From the NCBI GenBank assembly GCA_016630905.1, contig WBMQ01000004.1:2108001-2172000 (forward strand): 64,000 nucleotides of DNA. Direction: 5' to 3'. The notes under the pieces are model-generated. The model had not been told where the DNA came from. It searched no databases and was given only the letters and a program-made list of their open reading frames with translations. Each line of letters starts with the position of its first letter. Positions within the stretch are counted from its first letter, which is position 1. Shown one piece after another: positions 22,553 to 34,060 of the stretch. The DNA comes from Capillidium heterosporum. Its lineage: Eukaryota > Entomophthoromycota > Entomophthoromycetes > Entomophthorales > Capillidiaceae. A program made the position numbers and the translations under genes.

Positions 22553-23269
22553 TGTTGGGAAACATCCATAAGGAACGTTCACCAGCTGGGGTTAGCCAGG
22601 AAGCAACAGTAGCCAGGACTCCATAAAGGCTAAGAACGTTGACCATAAGGTTATATAAGAAGGAGGCTTGTGCTTGGAGCCTAATCCAGAGATGGTGAGC
22701 AGATAGGAATACTCCAAGAGTAGCCATCAGGCTAAGGAGCACAGTCGGGTTCATTGGTTTAGGAGGGTTTTAGGGTCTAGTTCAGATCAATTCAGTTCAG
22801 TTCTATTGTTCAGTTTAGATCAGCACAACTCTCTACTGTTAAGGGATGCTGATTATCAGTTCTACGTTATACTATGTAGGGAGTCTATACTATGCCAATA
22901 GCAGAAGAAATATCAAATGATTCAATACGTTTATTTAATAATAACTTGACCTCCTACTAAGTTCACCATGGGTCTTATATAGGTGACTTGTCCTTAGTAG
23001 TTGGTCCTTTAAGTACTGGTAATTGACGTTTTCCCTAATCCTTCAGTAACACTATTCCTCTTGTTTTCTGGGCATTTGTCATTAACCCCAGAAATAACAA
23101 GATTGATTTAAAGACCATCAATGCTAAATAAAACACTTAATTCATGCTAAAGAGAAAAGAACTTCTAGCATTGCTAAAATTGATACCGAACTGGTAATCT
23201 ATGTGTCTGGAATGTAAAACTGAATTCTAGTTAAGTGAAACTACAGCTGATTAGAAGGATTTCCTTACA
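22553..23269 (+). mobile_element. Solo LTR, copy B (best preserved), with ATATA target duplication
   Basis: A 717-bp element running from TGTTGGGAAACATCC to GGATTTCCTTACA, with the canonical TG...CA ends. It is flanked by the 5-bp direct repeat ATATA (22548-22552 and 23270-23274). A TATATAA box lies about 105 bp from the 5' end. GC content is visibly higher than in its surroundings, so it is the youngest insertion here. The orientation is opposite to copies A, C and D. The TGTTGG start is common in Ty1/copia LTRs, but superfamily cannot be settled without an internal region. The minus-strand frame 22527-22754 inside it is spurious. Confidence 0.85.
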
Positions 23270-23526
23270 ATATATCTTCTCTATCCCTTTTTAAAACTAA
23301 AATGTAACTATAATTATATAAGTACTTTTTATAATATACTTTCTTTACTTAGCTATCTAACCTACCTTTTGGAAAATCTAGTCCTTTATTACTAATACAG
23401 TAGTAGGTATTAGTTTTGCTTTTCTTATTTACTATATTATTAGTTTACAATATAATACCATTATTAGTTAGATCTAGTAGTATTTTCCTAGACTTTATAA
23501 CTAACTTAGACTTTTAGTTAAATAAG
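23270..23526. repeat. Older repeat, right segment (copy E1)
   Basis: Continues copy E1 after the solo LTR B and matches about 24745-24990. Shared blocks include TAGCTATCTAACCTACC and TATTAGTTTACAATATAATACC-like sequence. It carries no open frame. Confidence 0.65.
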
Positions 23527-24142
23527 TATAAGAAAATATTCCTAAATTAGCTGTAGTTTCACCTATAAACTAAATTAAAGTCTAGAAATGCCTTTATAAT
23601 AGAAATTAAATAATCAATCCTGCAATCACTATATCTCATTTCTTACACTCCTTAATGATTATGATTATCTCCCAAAACACTAAATAAGTATCTGAAACAT
23701 TTACTACTAAAGACAAGTCATCTATATAAGGCCTATAGTGAACTTAGTAGTAGATCAAGTAATTATTAAATAAACATATTGAATATTTGATATTTTTTTT
23801 TGCTATCAGCATAGTATAGACTTTCTGTATAGTATAATTGAAAACTGATAATTTTGCATTTCTCCAAGACCAAAAGTTACATTGACCTGATCTGAATCAA
23901 CAACCTGAACTAAACTAAATCTGAAAACTTAAGTTAAACAATAAATTTGACTATATTCTTTAGTCTTGTAGCTATAGTTGGAGTAGTTCTGTCTGCTCAC
24001 CACCTCTAGATCTAATTCTAGGTATAATTATCCTTCCTATATAACCTTTATGTTAACTTTCTTAGCCTTTATAAAATACTGGCTACCATTACTACCTGGT
24101 TGACTTTTGCTAATAAGTATTTTTAGTAGATGTTTTCCAACA
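23527..24142 (-). mobile_element. LTR copy C (degenerate, internally shortened)
   Basis: About 616 bp in minus orientation. It starts TATAAGAAAATATTCC where the fresher copies have TGTAAGGAAATCC, and ends with ...GTTTTCCAACA. It is roughly 100 bp shorter than copies A and B. The flanks ATAAG and ATAGC are not a clear target duplication. Confidence 0.65.
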
Positions 24143-25000
24143 ATAGCATACTAGCTAATCTATATCTTCTAACAATAGAAAACACATTAGTAGTAGTTAA
24201 GATAATTATTGACCTTTTAAATAAACTTGATAAATACTTAATTAATTTATAAAGCAGTAGATTGTTATAAAGAAATTCAATCCTGCTAACTTTATTATAT
24301 CCAAGATACCAAAAGAATATTTAAACCCTTTAGTAACTACTAAAAACCAGTATTTTAACAACATTCTACTTTGCTATTTTCCAAATAGCTGTTACTTATC
24401 TTCTGCCTCTAACTATAGCTGTTCTTAGCAACCTGATCTTGTTCTTTATTCCTAAATAAACTTATCCTTTACTTGTACTTTTACTTTTAGTATAGTAATG
24501 CTATATAGTTTAGTTTTTTTGTTTTTCCAGCCTCCTACTACCTTTTGACAATTCTTGCTATTTTTAGATCTCATCTTCTTTAAGTAATTAATGTTATTAA
24601 TATTGCCTATTCCTTTGAACTAATGTTAACTTATCAACCAACCTCTACTTTTAACCCTAATACTATAGCACTAGTAGTTGTATAACTATTGCTTAGCTAG
24701 TTCTCTTTAGTTTAGTACTACTCCACTTCCTAATTCTAACTCATCTCTTTAGTTCCCTTTTGGAACTGGGACTTGACTACCATTATATAGGTATTTCTTA
24801 TATTGTACCTTCTTTACCTAGCTATTTGGCCTACTCTCTAAAGAATTCAAGCTTTTATCACCAATGTAATAGTAGGCTTTAGTTCCACTTTCCTAACCTA
24901 CTATATTATGAGTTTCTAATATAATGCTATTATTAACTAGATCTAGCAATACCTTCTTAGATCTTACACTCTTTTCTTAATAAACCAGAAAGTTATTATT
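24143..25000. repeat. Older repeat, uninterrupted copy (E2)
   Basis: From about 24290 to 24990 this is the intact counterpart of the interrupted copy E1. At 24320 the sequence AAGAATATTTAAACCC is the empty site for LTR A. Around 24730-24745 the sequence CATCTCTTTAGTTCCC is the empty site for LTR B. The first ~150 bp are AT-rich and unassigned. No open frame survives, so the nature of the repeat is unclear. Confidence 0.65.
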
Positions 25001-26208
25001 TTAATTACTATTATCTACCTTTGTATTTTAGACTTACTTTCTTTATAGATTAACTATTAAAAAATCTGATATTAAGTCCAAAACTCTAAACTTACCTTTT
25101 TAATAAAAAATTGGTTTTAGATAATTTAAACAACTTTGTTATTAGTTAATATATACTAATAAATAGTAAGTATTTCAAAGTATAAGAATAAAATAAATAA
25201 CTATATAACTCTAAAATATTCTATCTAATAGTAGCAAAATTATAGATTTTTTATGAAAAAAATTAATGTTTTAATGTTTAATATCCAACTTAGCTTAAAA
25301 GCTAAGTTAATATAAAGTTAATATAAATTAAGTTTTATTAAATATTTAAAATATAGATATCATATAAATTTATTATACTATTTAGATATTTATAAAGCTA
25401 GTTTAGTTTTAATATTTAGATATTAGTATAATAAAAATACTAACTATAAATATAATAGTAATAAAAAGTTAAATTAGTTATATAGTTTAAAAGTTTAGAT
25501 TTATAAGATTTTATAGCTACTTAAACTATTGCTACTATTTTTATATAATTAATTAAAAATACTATAAAATCTATAAAGGATTATGTATATTAAAGTTATT
25601 ACTAGAATTGATATTAATAATATTATTAAAACTATACTAAGTAAGATATAATAAAATTAATACCTTTTTTAACTATTTATATTTTAGTTAAACTTTTATA
25701 AAAAAATTACTTATATTTAAAGCATAAATTTATATTAATTAAAGGAATTAGTATTTATAGATAAAGTTTTAAATAGGTAAATTTAACTTTAATCTTAATT
25801 AATATTTATTGAAATACTTTAAAAAATAAACATTATACTAGTCCTAATTATAAGTTTAATATTTTAGGCTAAAAGTATAAAATATTGTTTTGGAATTTTA
25901 AATAGTATTATTATTATAAAGCAGCTGCAGTTTAGCTAGTTAGATATATATTAAAGCTAAAGAAGATATCTAAGTAATTATTAGTCAAATTGAAAATCTT
26001 AATATTAAAAGTAATTTCTTCAACTACTAGAGTAGGTTTTTGACTAATATTATTTGAAGAGTCAGTTAACCTACCAGATAACAAACCCTAAAACAGCAAA
26101 CTAAACTGTCCAACAGCGCAGTCTTGCTAATTTGCAATCAATTTTACGTCATAGAGTTACTATAGTTCGAAAACTAGAAAGCCTAGTTCCAACTTTATTT
26201 AGCAAACA
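25001..26208. other. Extremely AT-rich tract up to ATG17
   Basis: Very low GC, rich in TTAATATTA-like runs, no frames and no recognisable repeat boundary. The last ~150 bp have normal composition and should hold the ATG17 promoter. Confidence 0.5.
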
Positions 26209-27945
26209 ATGAAACAGCAGTTGATAGATTTAGTAGTCCGGTCCAAAGGCGTGCTACAAGAAGGCGAAAATTTATGCTACCAAGGAACAGAGATTATTGA
26301 GGGTACAAAAGAACTATTCCAAAACTTACAGATATTGTATCCCAGATTGGTATTCATTCAAAATTTCTTGGACTATCAGCTTGAGGTAATAATTTTTAAA
26401 ATAATCCGTTTGTATTCAGCATTGGTAGGGTATCGAAGTCTTGATAAATTTATCCAAAGACCAACTTCACAAGTTGGAAGATTTCATCAAGGTACCAATT
26501 TTGCACAGCCTTTACTTAGCATTTTTAGAATAAAATCGACATAAAAGATCAGTTACTGGAGGACCTGGAATTTGTCTTGGAAGACTTGCGGAAACTCGAT
26601 ATAGACAAGATAAGCGTCAACACTTCAGCCTCAAGTCTAATAGAGTATATTGACTTGGCTGGACTGGAATGTTGTAAAAGTAGTCTGCTAAAGGCTATCG
26701 AAAAACTTGACGTAGTGTAAATTTCTATTTAATTATTAATTTTTAATAGGATACACATTCGGAATTACAATTAAATATCCAAAAGCTTGATGAGCTGAGG
26801 ATGCATATTGTTCAAAACCAAAGTAACGACAATGCCTCTATTAGTTTAGATGAGTCAGGATTAGCATTTGCAAAGACGAAATCGACTTTACAGTCCAAAC
26901 AGGCCAACACCATGGCCCAAGCTTTGCTTACATTGGCTCACCATTATGACCAAGTTACTGACGCATTAAGGTATATGTTATTCTATACTTACATTAACCC
27001 TTCCTAGAAAATGGGAAAACGATAGCGATAAAATCGATCCTTCTCAACTCTATGGTACTACTTTTACCCACTTTGTACTAACTTATTTAAGTGCTGGAAC
27101 GTGATACCGAAGAACTAGATAGCTTAAGTTTAGAGCTAAAGCAGTCTCTCCAGCTTATCGAATCGATTAAAGAAGATGCTATAGTGCGCCAGCAGCTTTA
27201 CCATGTAGTTTATCAAGAGAAAGTAAAGTTCTTCAACCAGGTTTACGATCTGCAACCAAACTACCAGATAGTTACCGATTTGATCCGTAAGTTCCAACTT
27301 GAAATGAACTTTGAAGAATCAGAGCAGCCAGGGATCCAGACCTACCTTCAAGAGCTGGATACGCTGATTGAATCGTAAATTTTTGAGTTTAGATATTGTT
27401 TTTAATTTTTTTAGCTATCATGGGTTCATTGAAGCTTACCATCAAGTGAATCTTGAGCATGAGAGGCGGAAGAAGGCTGAACTTGAGAGCCAATTGTTAG
27501 CTGAAGAGTACCAGAGGAACCTCGAGTTGACGTTCCAAGGTAACTTTGTTATTTTCATCCCTTTAACCCAAGCTAGACGAAGTCCAGCGTAGAGAAGACT
27601 TTCTAACTAAAGTTGCACCCTTCCTACCTGGTGATTTGACGTTGGCCCTCAAGGTTCTTATTGCTTCCAAAACTGTAATATTAAGTTTTTTAGAATGAAC
27701 CTATAGGCTACCATGTAGTACAGATTGAACCTGAAGAGGAGAAAGTTGAGGTTGATAACGAAGAGAAGGTTGATTTAAAACTTAGTGCTGATAATATAGC
27801 AACATCCCCACAAACTGGCACCTTAATATCGGTAAACTACCCAAAACATACCATCGATTGACATTGTTCATTTTTAACTGTATCCAAACTTTAGCCTGAT
27901 GAAAGAGATTTTAACTTTACACCACCACCACCAATTTGGGATTGA
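26209..27945 (+). CDS. ATG17: Autophagy scaffold protein Atg17
   Basis: Atg17 organises the Atg1 kinase complex at the autophagosome assembly site. About ten exons are joined across introns of 19-60 bp. Exon 1 is 26209-26385, exon 2 starts at 26429, and the last exon ends with PPPPIWD and stop at 27945. The spliced protein is almost entirely helical and coiled-coil. Its start, VRSKGVLQEGENLCYQGTEI, resembles the Atg17 N-terminus. The key signature is MAQALLTLAHHYDQVTDALR, which matches the conserved central helix of Atg17 proteins. A later part reads VQRREDFLTKVAPFLPGDL, like the conserved RR.F......LP.DL motif near the Atg17 C-terminus. A proline-rich tail follows. One proposed intron (around 27680) would be only 19 bp and is probably misplaced. 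Confidence 0.82.
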
Positions 27946-28786
27946 CACAGATGGCTTTAACGACGCATCGGGTACCCTTCATTACTATTTATTTTTAGAG
28001 TACACGTGGACTTAATAAACTAATTCTATGAGTCTAATATATATAACAATAGTGTTTTACTTATAATTATAAGGATTTTAAAGTTATTATAGTTTATTGT
28101 ATTTTTATAGGTTATGTTTTTTACTTTGTTGAGCTTTAGGCTTCTTTATAGCTTCATTTGTATAGCTAGCTATGCCTCTGTTTTTTCTTTTTTATACTCC
28201 TCTGTTTAGATAATTAGGACAAGATTTTATAATTGGGTTTATAAAGGACTACTCTCATTTTCTACCTTAACAGTACTTCCTTTTTTACCTTGAAGATTAT
28301 ATATACTAAGTAGTCGGTATGGATACACAGGTGTCAAAATATTCCTCATATTCATTTATACTTTTCTGGGTTATAAACATATGATCTACTTTAACCACTA
28401 CAGTTTGCTGCCTCTATCTGTATCAACTAAATGGCAACTGATATGAGTTATTTAAAATAGTCCCATATAGTGTATATAGGTTTACATTATACCTTAAAAA
28501 CACAAACTAGTCAGCATCAATATCTAAAGTTTTAGATTTCATAAGTTCGAATCCTGTTAAGCCTTTAACTTAAAGTAAGAGGTGTTTGGATTTAATTACT
28601 ATTATGTTCGATAAAATAAGGTAAAAATTTACAAACTAAACTGTATACAAGCATACAGCTTTTCTAAACAAAGCACTGAGTGCGCAGAAACCGCTACTCG
28701 AAGCTATTCTTGAAGCTCAGTCAACCTGAATCGAATCGAATAAAAGAAGTTCAACCACAAAAAAAGTTTTCTTCGTTGCTAAAATA
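27946..28786. other. Intergenic region upstream of TFIIB-1
   Basis: About 0.8 kb. A tRNA-like T-loop (GTTCGAATCC near 28545) occurs, but no cloverleaf forms. The final ~100 bp are the likely TFIIB promoter and leader. Confidence 0.45.
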
Positions 28787-29782
28787 ATGGTGAACGAAGG
28801 GAAGCATATTCAAGGTGATAGAAATCGAGAGGCGGAAGCCTATCATTCTTTGAATGTCAAGCTCATGTGTAAGGACTGCCGTAACCCTGTCCCGAACATC
28901 ATCGAAGAATTTGCTTCTGGAGACTTGGTATGTGGGGACTGTGGCTTGGTTTTAGGGGACCGGATAATCGATACCCGCTCCGAATGGCGAACCTTTGCCA
29001 ACGACGAGGGGGATGACCCCTCCCGTGTTGGTTCAGCCAACAACCCCCTTATGGAGGGTGCCCAACTCGACACCTCGATTGAAGTTTTAGGTGGCAACAA
29101 CGCTTTAGTAAAGACTTTGACGCGGGCACTCAATAGAACGGCTGGGAACAAGGATATACGTGCCAAGCTGCAAGCTTACAAGGATATTGCCGCTTTGGCG
29201 GAAGCAGCTGCTTTATCCAAATCGGTTATTGAATTGGCTAAGCATATCTACAATGTAGTTGACTCCAACGCTCGGCTTCGCATCAGTTCCAAAACCGGAC
29301 TTATAGCCGCCTGTATATTCTGTGCCTGTAGGCAGGAGGGTGTACCTCGAACTTTCAAGGAAATATCCTCCTACACCGGAGTCCCCAAAGAGGAGATTGG
29401 TAAATGTTTTAAAGCTATTATTCCCTACATGAAGATGGAGCGCCCCAACATCACCAGTGGTGAGCAGTTGATGGCCCGATTCTGCTCATTCCTCGACCTG
29501 CCTATGGAGGTCCAGCTTGCTGCCTCTGACTTGATCGTCAAGGCCAAGGATGTAACTTCGGTTGCTGGTAGAAGCCCAGTCTCCATCGCCGCTTCTGTAC
29601 TCTACTTTATGTCCCACCTATTTAAAGTTGGCAAGACACCTGCCCAGATCTCTGAGATCTCAGGGGTCTCTCCCTCTACCATCCGAGTTGCCTACAAGGC
29701 TTTGTACAAGGAGCGATTCAACTTGGTAAATACCGAGGCCCTTGGATCCAAAGTATCCTTCTCTTACCTCCCTCAAGTTTAA
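28787..29782 (+). CDS. SUA7: Transcription factor TFIIB (paralogue 1)
   Basis: The general RNA polymerase II initiation factor that bridges TBP-DNA and polymerase. A single exon of 331 residues, the normal length. The zinc ribbon uses C28, C31, C49 and C52 (LMCKDC...LVCGDC). The B-reader region IIDTRSEWRTFANDEGDDPS is perfectly canonical. Two cyclin-fold repeats follow, with ARLRISSKTGLIAACIFCACRQEGVPRTFKEIS in the first and AGRSPVSIAASVLYFMSHL in the second. No intron is visible, although nearly all neighbours are intron-rich. Codon use is noticeably more GC-rich than the flanks, suggesting high expression. A second TFIIB gene lies at 42423-43433. Confidence 0.96.
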   Translation: MVNEGKHIQGDRNREAEAYHSLNVKLMCKDCRNPVPNIIEEFASGDLVCGDCGLVLGDRIIDTRSEWRTFANDEGDDPSRVGSANNPLMEGAQLDTSIEVLGGNNALVKTLTRALNRTAGNKDIRAKLQAYKDIAALAEAAALSKSVIELAKHIYNVVDSNARLRISSKTGLIAACIFCACRQEGVPRTFKEISSYTGVPKEEIGKCFKAIIPYMKMERPNITSGEQLMARFCSFLDLPMEVQLAASDLIVKAKDVTSVAGRSPVSIAASVLYFMSHLFKVGKTPAQISEISGVSPSTIRVAYKALYKERFNLVNTEALGSKVSFSYLPQV

Positions 29783-30279
29783 CTATATCTAATTTATATG
29801 GTATGATTGATACCTTTAGTATTCTATACCTTCTTAAAATGTGTATGAAAAATCTATAGATACAATTAAACTACCTTAAAAGTATGAATAAGTTTTCGAC
29901 TGTTTTAAATGCTTTTTAAATCCATAGGAATATGTAAGCAAATATGCTATATGATAATTGATAGTTTATATGGTAAATGTAAGGTACATATGACTATAGA
30001 TAGTGTATAGGTATATTATGCAAATTAATGATGTATAGTGCACTTTATGATACATCCATAAAACTAGTACTAAGTAAAGTTATAAAACTTTAGAATTAAA
30101 ATGTAAATGGTGGGTAATGCATTAGGATCGTTTTAATAACAAACGTATCTATATAAGTAAACTTATTATATATCTATAACATTTATCAATCCGAGGTAAC
30201 TATAGCATTACGTATACATAATATATATACTTGAGCTACTTTTTAACAACAGAAATCATTAATAGCTTATGAAATTTAT
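29783..30279. other. AT-rich intergenic region
   Basis: Between the convergent ends of TFIIB-1 and the TMEM223-like gene. Contains several ATATGTA-like words and no gene. Confidence 0.5.
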
Positions 30280-31093
30280 TTATTTCGCTTTATTGAACAG
30301 ACCAGGTTTATAGAAAAGTTTGTCAAACAGATTTTGGTTATAAAGCTGGCCTTGCTTTACATCCAATATAGCAATGGGCTGTATAGTTTCAGAGTTGTGC
30401 AGGTAGAGCTTATTTCCCTTGACTTGGTCTAAATAAAGATAAATAGGCTGAAAAAAATAAATTTACCTAATTGGGTTCGAGTAGCTGCCTTGGAAACTGG
30501 AAATATAGTAGCGTTGCTCTTTAATGGCCAATTATCTTTGTAGAGCTTAATGTTCTGCCCACCTTTGACAAGACTAACTTTAGTTACCATTCTAAAATAG
30601 TCAAAAGTAAATTTACATATAAGAATATTAGATAGCTTACCTTAAACTATATAACCACATTCCATAACTGATGCTCGTCCCTAAGACAACTGAACCTATA
30701 CCAGCTAAACTACGTTTCCAATTTTCGTAAAGAATAGCTTCACCTTTCCTTTGGATAGAAATTAGTATTATTGTTCTAATTTAAAGCCTACTCGTTAACT
30801 TTACCAAGCTTCGTATAAGCTAAATGTCCAAAGTTTATCCTAAATGGTTGAAATTAAAATTAAAGCTTGAATGAATGTTGATACCAGAACATAAGCTGAA
30901 GTATAGAACCTATTCTTAAAATTGAATTCCTGGTTCGGCTGTCGAATTCATATAATACGACGTCGCTGGTTTCCAATACCTTTTGTACATTTTTATCGAA
31001 AGACTTACTTGAAAATAGCCTCTAACTATTATTAACATACATGAAATATATATTTACCTTGAATTGGCTTTGAAGGCGAAATACTGGGTTCAT
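30280..31093 (-). CDS. TMEM223-like mitochondrial membrane protein
   Basis: Animal TMEM223 is a mitochondrial inner-membrane protein linked to cytochrome c oxidase assembly. The gene has about five exons, starting with a short one (31093-31058, MNPVFRLQSQFK) that looks like a presequence. The next exon has ETSDVVLYEFDSRTRNSILR, matching the family's DVLLFEHDR.RFF opening, followed by a hydrophobic helix. Later exons give GIGSVVLGTSISYGMWLYSLR, a second membrane helix, then VTKVSLVKGGQNIKLY and a C-terminal FDKLFYKPGLF. The order of helices and the VSLVKGGQ.I block are those of TMEM223. It is divergently arranged with UTP7, sharing a promoter region of about 190 bp. Exon limits in the middle are uncertain. 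Confidence 0.6.
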
Positions 31094-31286
31094 AGTAAAA
31101 TTAATTGAAAGGTTTAGATACTCTGCTTTTCTCTATGTTGGTCTATGTTCTACTAAAACTCGAAAAGCAAATTTTATACTTTCAAAGTTTTAGTGGATTT
31201 GAATTTGAAAATTTTAAATTTGGCCCAGCAAAAACTTTATTCTTCTGTCCACCAAGAAAACTATTTGAAAGTCAACATTTGGAAAG

Positions 31287-33331
31287 ATGCAAGTGAACAT
31301 TCAAAACTTAAGTATCAAGAATGGCAAGCCTAAGGAAGTCGATGGGCTGAAGGAGGAGAGTAAGTTTAATGTACCTATTACCGACAAGCCCGATGAGGAA
31401 ATCAACTTGAAGTACGGCCGTATCAAAGGAGATGTTAAAGTATTGTGGTTTTAGTTTAGATGCAGTGTATTTACCAATATTTTTAGGCTAGCAAAGACAA
31501 AAAGTTAATAAAAAAATTCAAGACGTTGAAGAAGAAGGATGAGGAGCAAGCTAAACTGGCTGCCAACGCTGAATTTTTATTGCCTGAAGATACTGGGTAT
31601 ATTTACGTTTATCTTTTAGCTTGACTAAGTAGTTTTTTAGATATTTGGAAGCTGAAGGCGTAGAAAAGGTCTACAACTTGAAACAGGAGGCTATTGTTGA
31701 AGAACTTCCCATTACTACTGCTGTCAAGGTAAATTTGAAACACATTTATAAAATCTAATAGTAGATAGCGTTTTGATATTTCATTGCCACAACTTGGACC
31801 ATACTCATTGGATTATTCACTTAATGGCCGGTAAAGATCATATTTATTTTCTTCATATCTAATTTTTTAAAAGGTACATGCTTATAGGCGGTAAAAAAGG
31901 ACATATCAGTACATTCGACTGGAAGGCCGGCATCGTAAACTGTGAATTGCAAGTTAAGGAAACCATAAGGTCCGTCAAATTTTTACATAATGATACGATG
32001 TTCGCCGTTGCACAAAAGAAGTATGTTTATATCTACGACAAAAATGGAGTCGAGCTGCATTGTCTCAAGCAACACCAGAATGTCAACAAGCTAGATTTCC
32101 TACCTTATCATTTCCTTCTAACTACTATTGTAATAGTTTTCTATAAGCATGCATTCATTAACTATCAATTTTAGGGCGAAAACGGATTCCTAAAATATCA
32201 GGATGTCTCCACCGGTAAACTGATCCGAGAGATACGTACTGGCTTGGGAAGATGTGATGTCATGACCCATAACAAGCACAACGCTGTTATACATCTGGGG
32301 CATACGAACGGAACAGTTACATTGTGGAGTCCCAGTACCAGTCAACCTCTAGTTAAAATGCTATGTCACAGGGGACCTAGTCAGTCGGTCGCTATAGATA
32401 ACTCTGGAATGTAACTATATTGGTTTAATTTGTAATTCTAACAATCTCAAAGGTATATGGCTACAGCAGGACTTGACGCGAAACTTAAAATCTGGGACTT
32501 GCGTACCTACAAGCTTTTGTACGAATACTTTACCCCTAGGGCAGCCAATAATATCGAATTTTCGCAAAAAGGTGTCCTAGCTGTGAGCTTCAACTCCCAC
32601 ATCTCGGTAAGCTTATTTAGCTATATTATGGCTATGTGTTAACATTTCCCAAGTTATGGAAGGATATCTATAAGAGTAAACAGCCCAGTCCTTATATGAA
32701 TCACAACTGCAAGGGAGATGTAGTTAGCCAAATTCAATTCTGTCCCTACGAAGATGTTTTAGGATTTGGTCATTCGAACGGATTTTCCAGCATCGTCGTA
32801 CCAGGTACTTTGATTTTTATCCTTGAGTGTATTTTTGACATTTATTACTTTTTATCTTAGGATCGGGCGAACCTAACTTTGATAGTTTGGAAGTTAATCT
32901 GTATCAGAATGTCAAGCAAAGGCAGGAAGCTGAAGTACGTTCTTTACTTAACAAAGTGCCGGCCGAAACTATAAGTTTAAACTCGGCTCAAGTGGGCTCA
33001 GTATACAACCCAGAAATTGACTTGGAAGATGAGGCTAAAAAGGTACTTTTATAACTTACAACGGGCATTTGTATTAACGTTGTTGAAATAGGCCGAGTTG
33101 GAAGCGAACTCCAAGATCGTCGAAGTTAAGCATAGAATGCGAGGTAAGAGTAGCAGTGGCAACCGATTCATGCGCAAGAAGGGATTGGTTCAGCTCAACT
33201 TGAAAAAGATTCGTGCTGACGAGCATGCCAAAAAGCTGGCCAATGCTCCAAGAACTACTACTGTTAAGCCCAAGTTCGTGGCACCGGAGAAAGGAAGTGC
33301 CGTTAACCTGTTTAAGCGTAAGAAAAACTGA
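31287..33331 (+). CDS. UTP7: U3 snoRNP / small-subunit processome protein Utp7 (WDR46, BING4)
   Basis: Utp7 acts in the nucleolus in early 18S rRNA processing. About nine exons; the start ATG at 31287 opens [21 protein letters not shown] lysine-rich N-terminal region ends in the [19 protein letters not shown] segment. WD repeats follow: [51 protein letters not shown], and [19 protein letters not shown]. The family-specific [20 protein letters not shown] motif is visible, split by an intron near 32807-32860. The C-terminal domain includes [16 protein letters not shown] followed by a basic tail ending LFKRKKN. This [16 protein letters not shown] block distinguishes Utp7 from other WD proteins, so the assignment is firm. 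Confidence 0.93.
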
Positions 33332-34060
33332 TTGTCGCATCTCAAGGTTTGGGTATGGATAAGAGTAGCCTCAACGCTTTAAAGTAATATAGAGTATTTA
33401 GTAGTTATGGTTTTGAATTTCATAATGATTGGTTTACAATATTTTTTGTGGGCACTTGAATTAAATGTTTATAAAGTTTCGCCACTCATGGTTCAAGTAC
33501 TGCCAGTTGTATTTTTCAAATCTATTCTAAAAGTTCAACGGCAAAGCCAGTCAATTCTAGTGATTTTAGCAGTCTATCTTTGGCTTTTATTCTTATTGAC
33601 AGCAATTCAAGTAAGCCACCTGTAATTCAATTACTTTAGCCAGCTTGATAAACAAGTTACAGCACCATTCAATTAAAGTATATATATTAAGCCTTCTTGT
33701 AGTTTTGCTTACTACTTGAAAATATGCACTACTATTCTTAGTAAGACAATCCATCTACATCTGTTTTACTTAAAAGATCCGGTTACAATTTTTCCTTTTA
33801 TAAAATCGGATTATCTAAAAGAGACAAAGTAGTATTCAAGTGCCTATACATTGAATTAAATAGTTAAAGATATAAGGAAAACAGACTATTTCAATAAGGT
33901 ATATTTTGGGTAAAAGGTTTAATAGTTCTTCAATGGTTTTTAAATTAACATTCGAGTTAATTCTTGGACATGGAACATCCACCAAGTTCAGACCTCTCAG
34001 GAGCTTTATAGTCAGGGTTGTCAGAGCCCTGCTTAAAGTTGGCAGATTTAGGTACGAGGC
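33332..34060. other. Intergenic region between convergent UTP7 and BIO2
   Basis: About 0.7 kb containing terminators for both genes. A 72-codon hydrophobic frame (33407-33625) is present, without family resemblance, and is not called. Confidence 0.45.

Noticed and set aside
22527-22754. 75-codon hydrophobic minus-strand frame
   Set aside because: It lies inside the preserved solo LTR B and crosses its border; the other copies do not keep it open.
23320-24990. Possible Gag zinc-knuckle remains in repeat E on the minus strand
   Set aside because: A few CYYC-like positions can be imagined, but both copies have lost most of them and stops are frequent; not enough to name a domain.
20450-26050. 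Centromere
   Set aside because: Very AT-rich, but small, built of datable LTR insertions and flanked closely by active genes; nothing specific to a centromere is visible.
28517-28570. tRNA-like T-loop GTTCGAATCC
   Set aside because: The anticodon arm has a wrong loop size and no acceptor stem pairs; no cloverleaf can be drawn.
33407-33625. 72-codon hydrophobic frame downstream of UTP7
   Set aside because: AT-rich codons, no family resemblance, and located between convergent gene ends.
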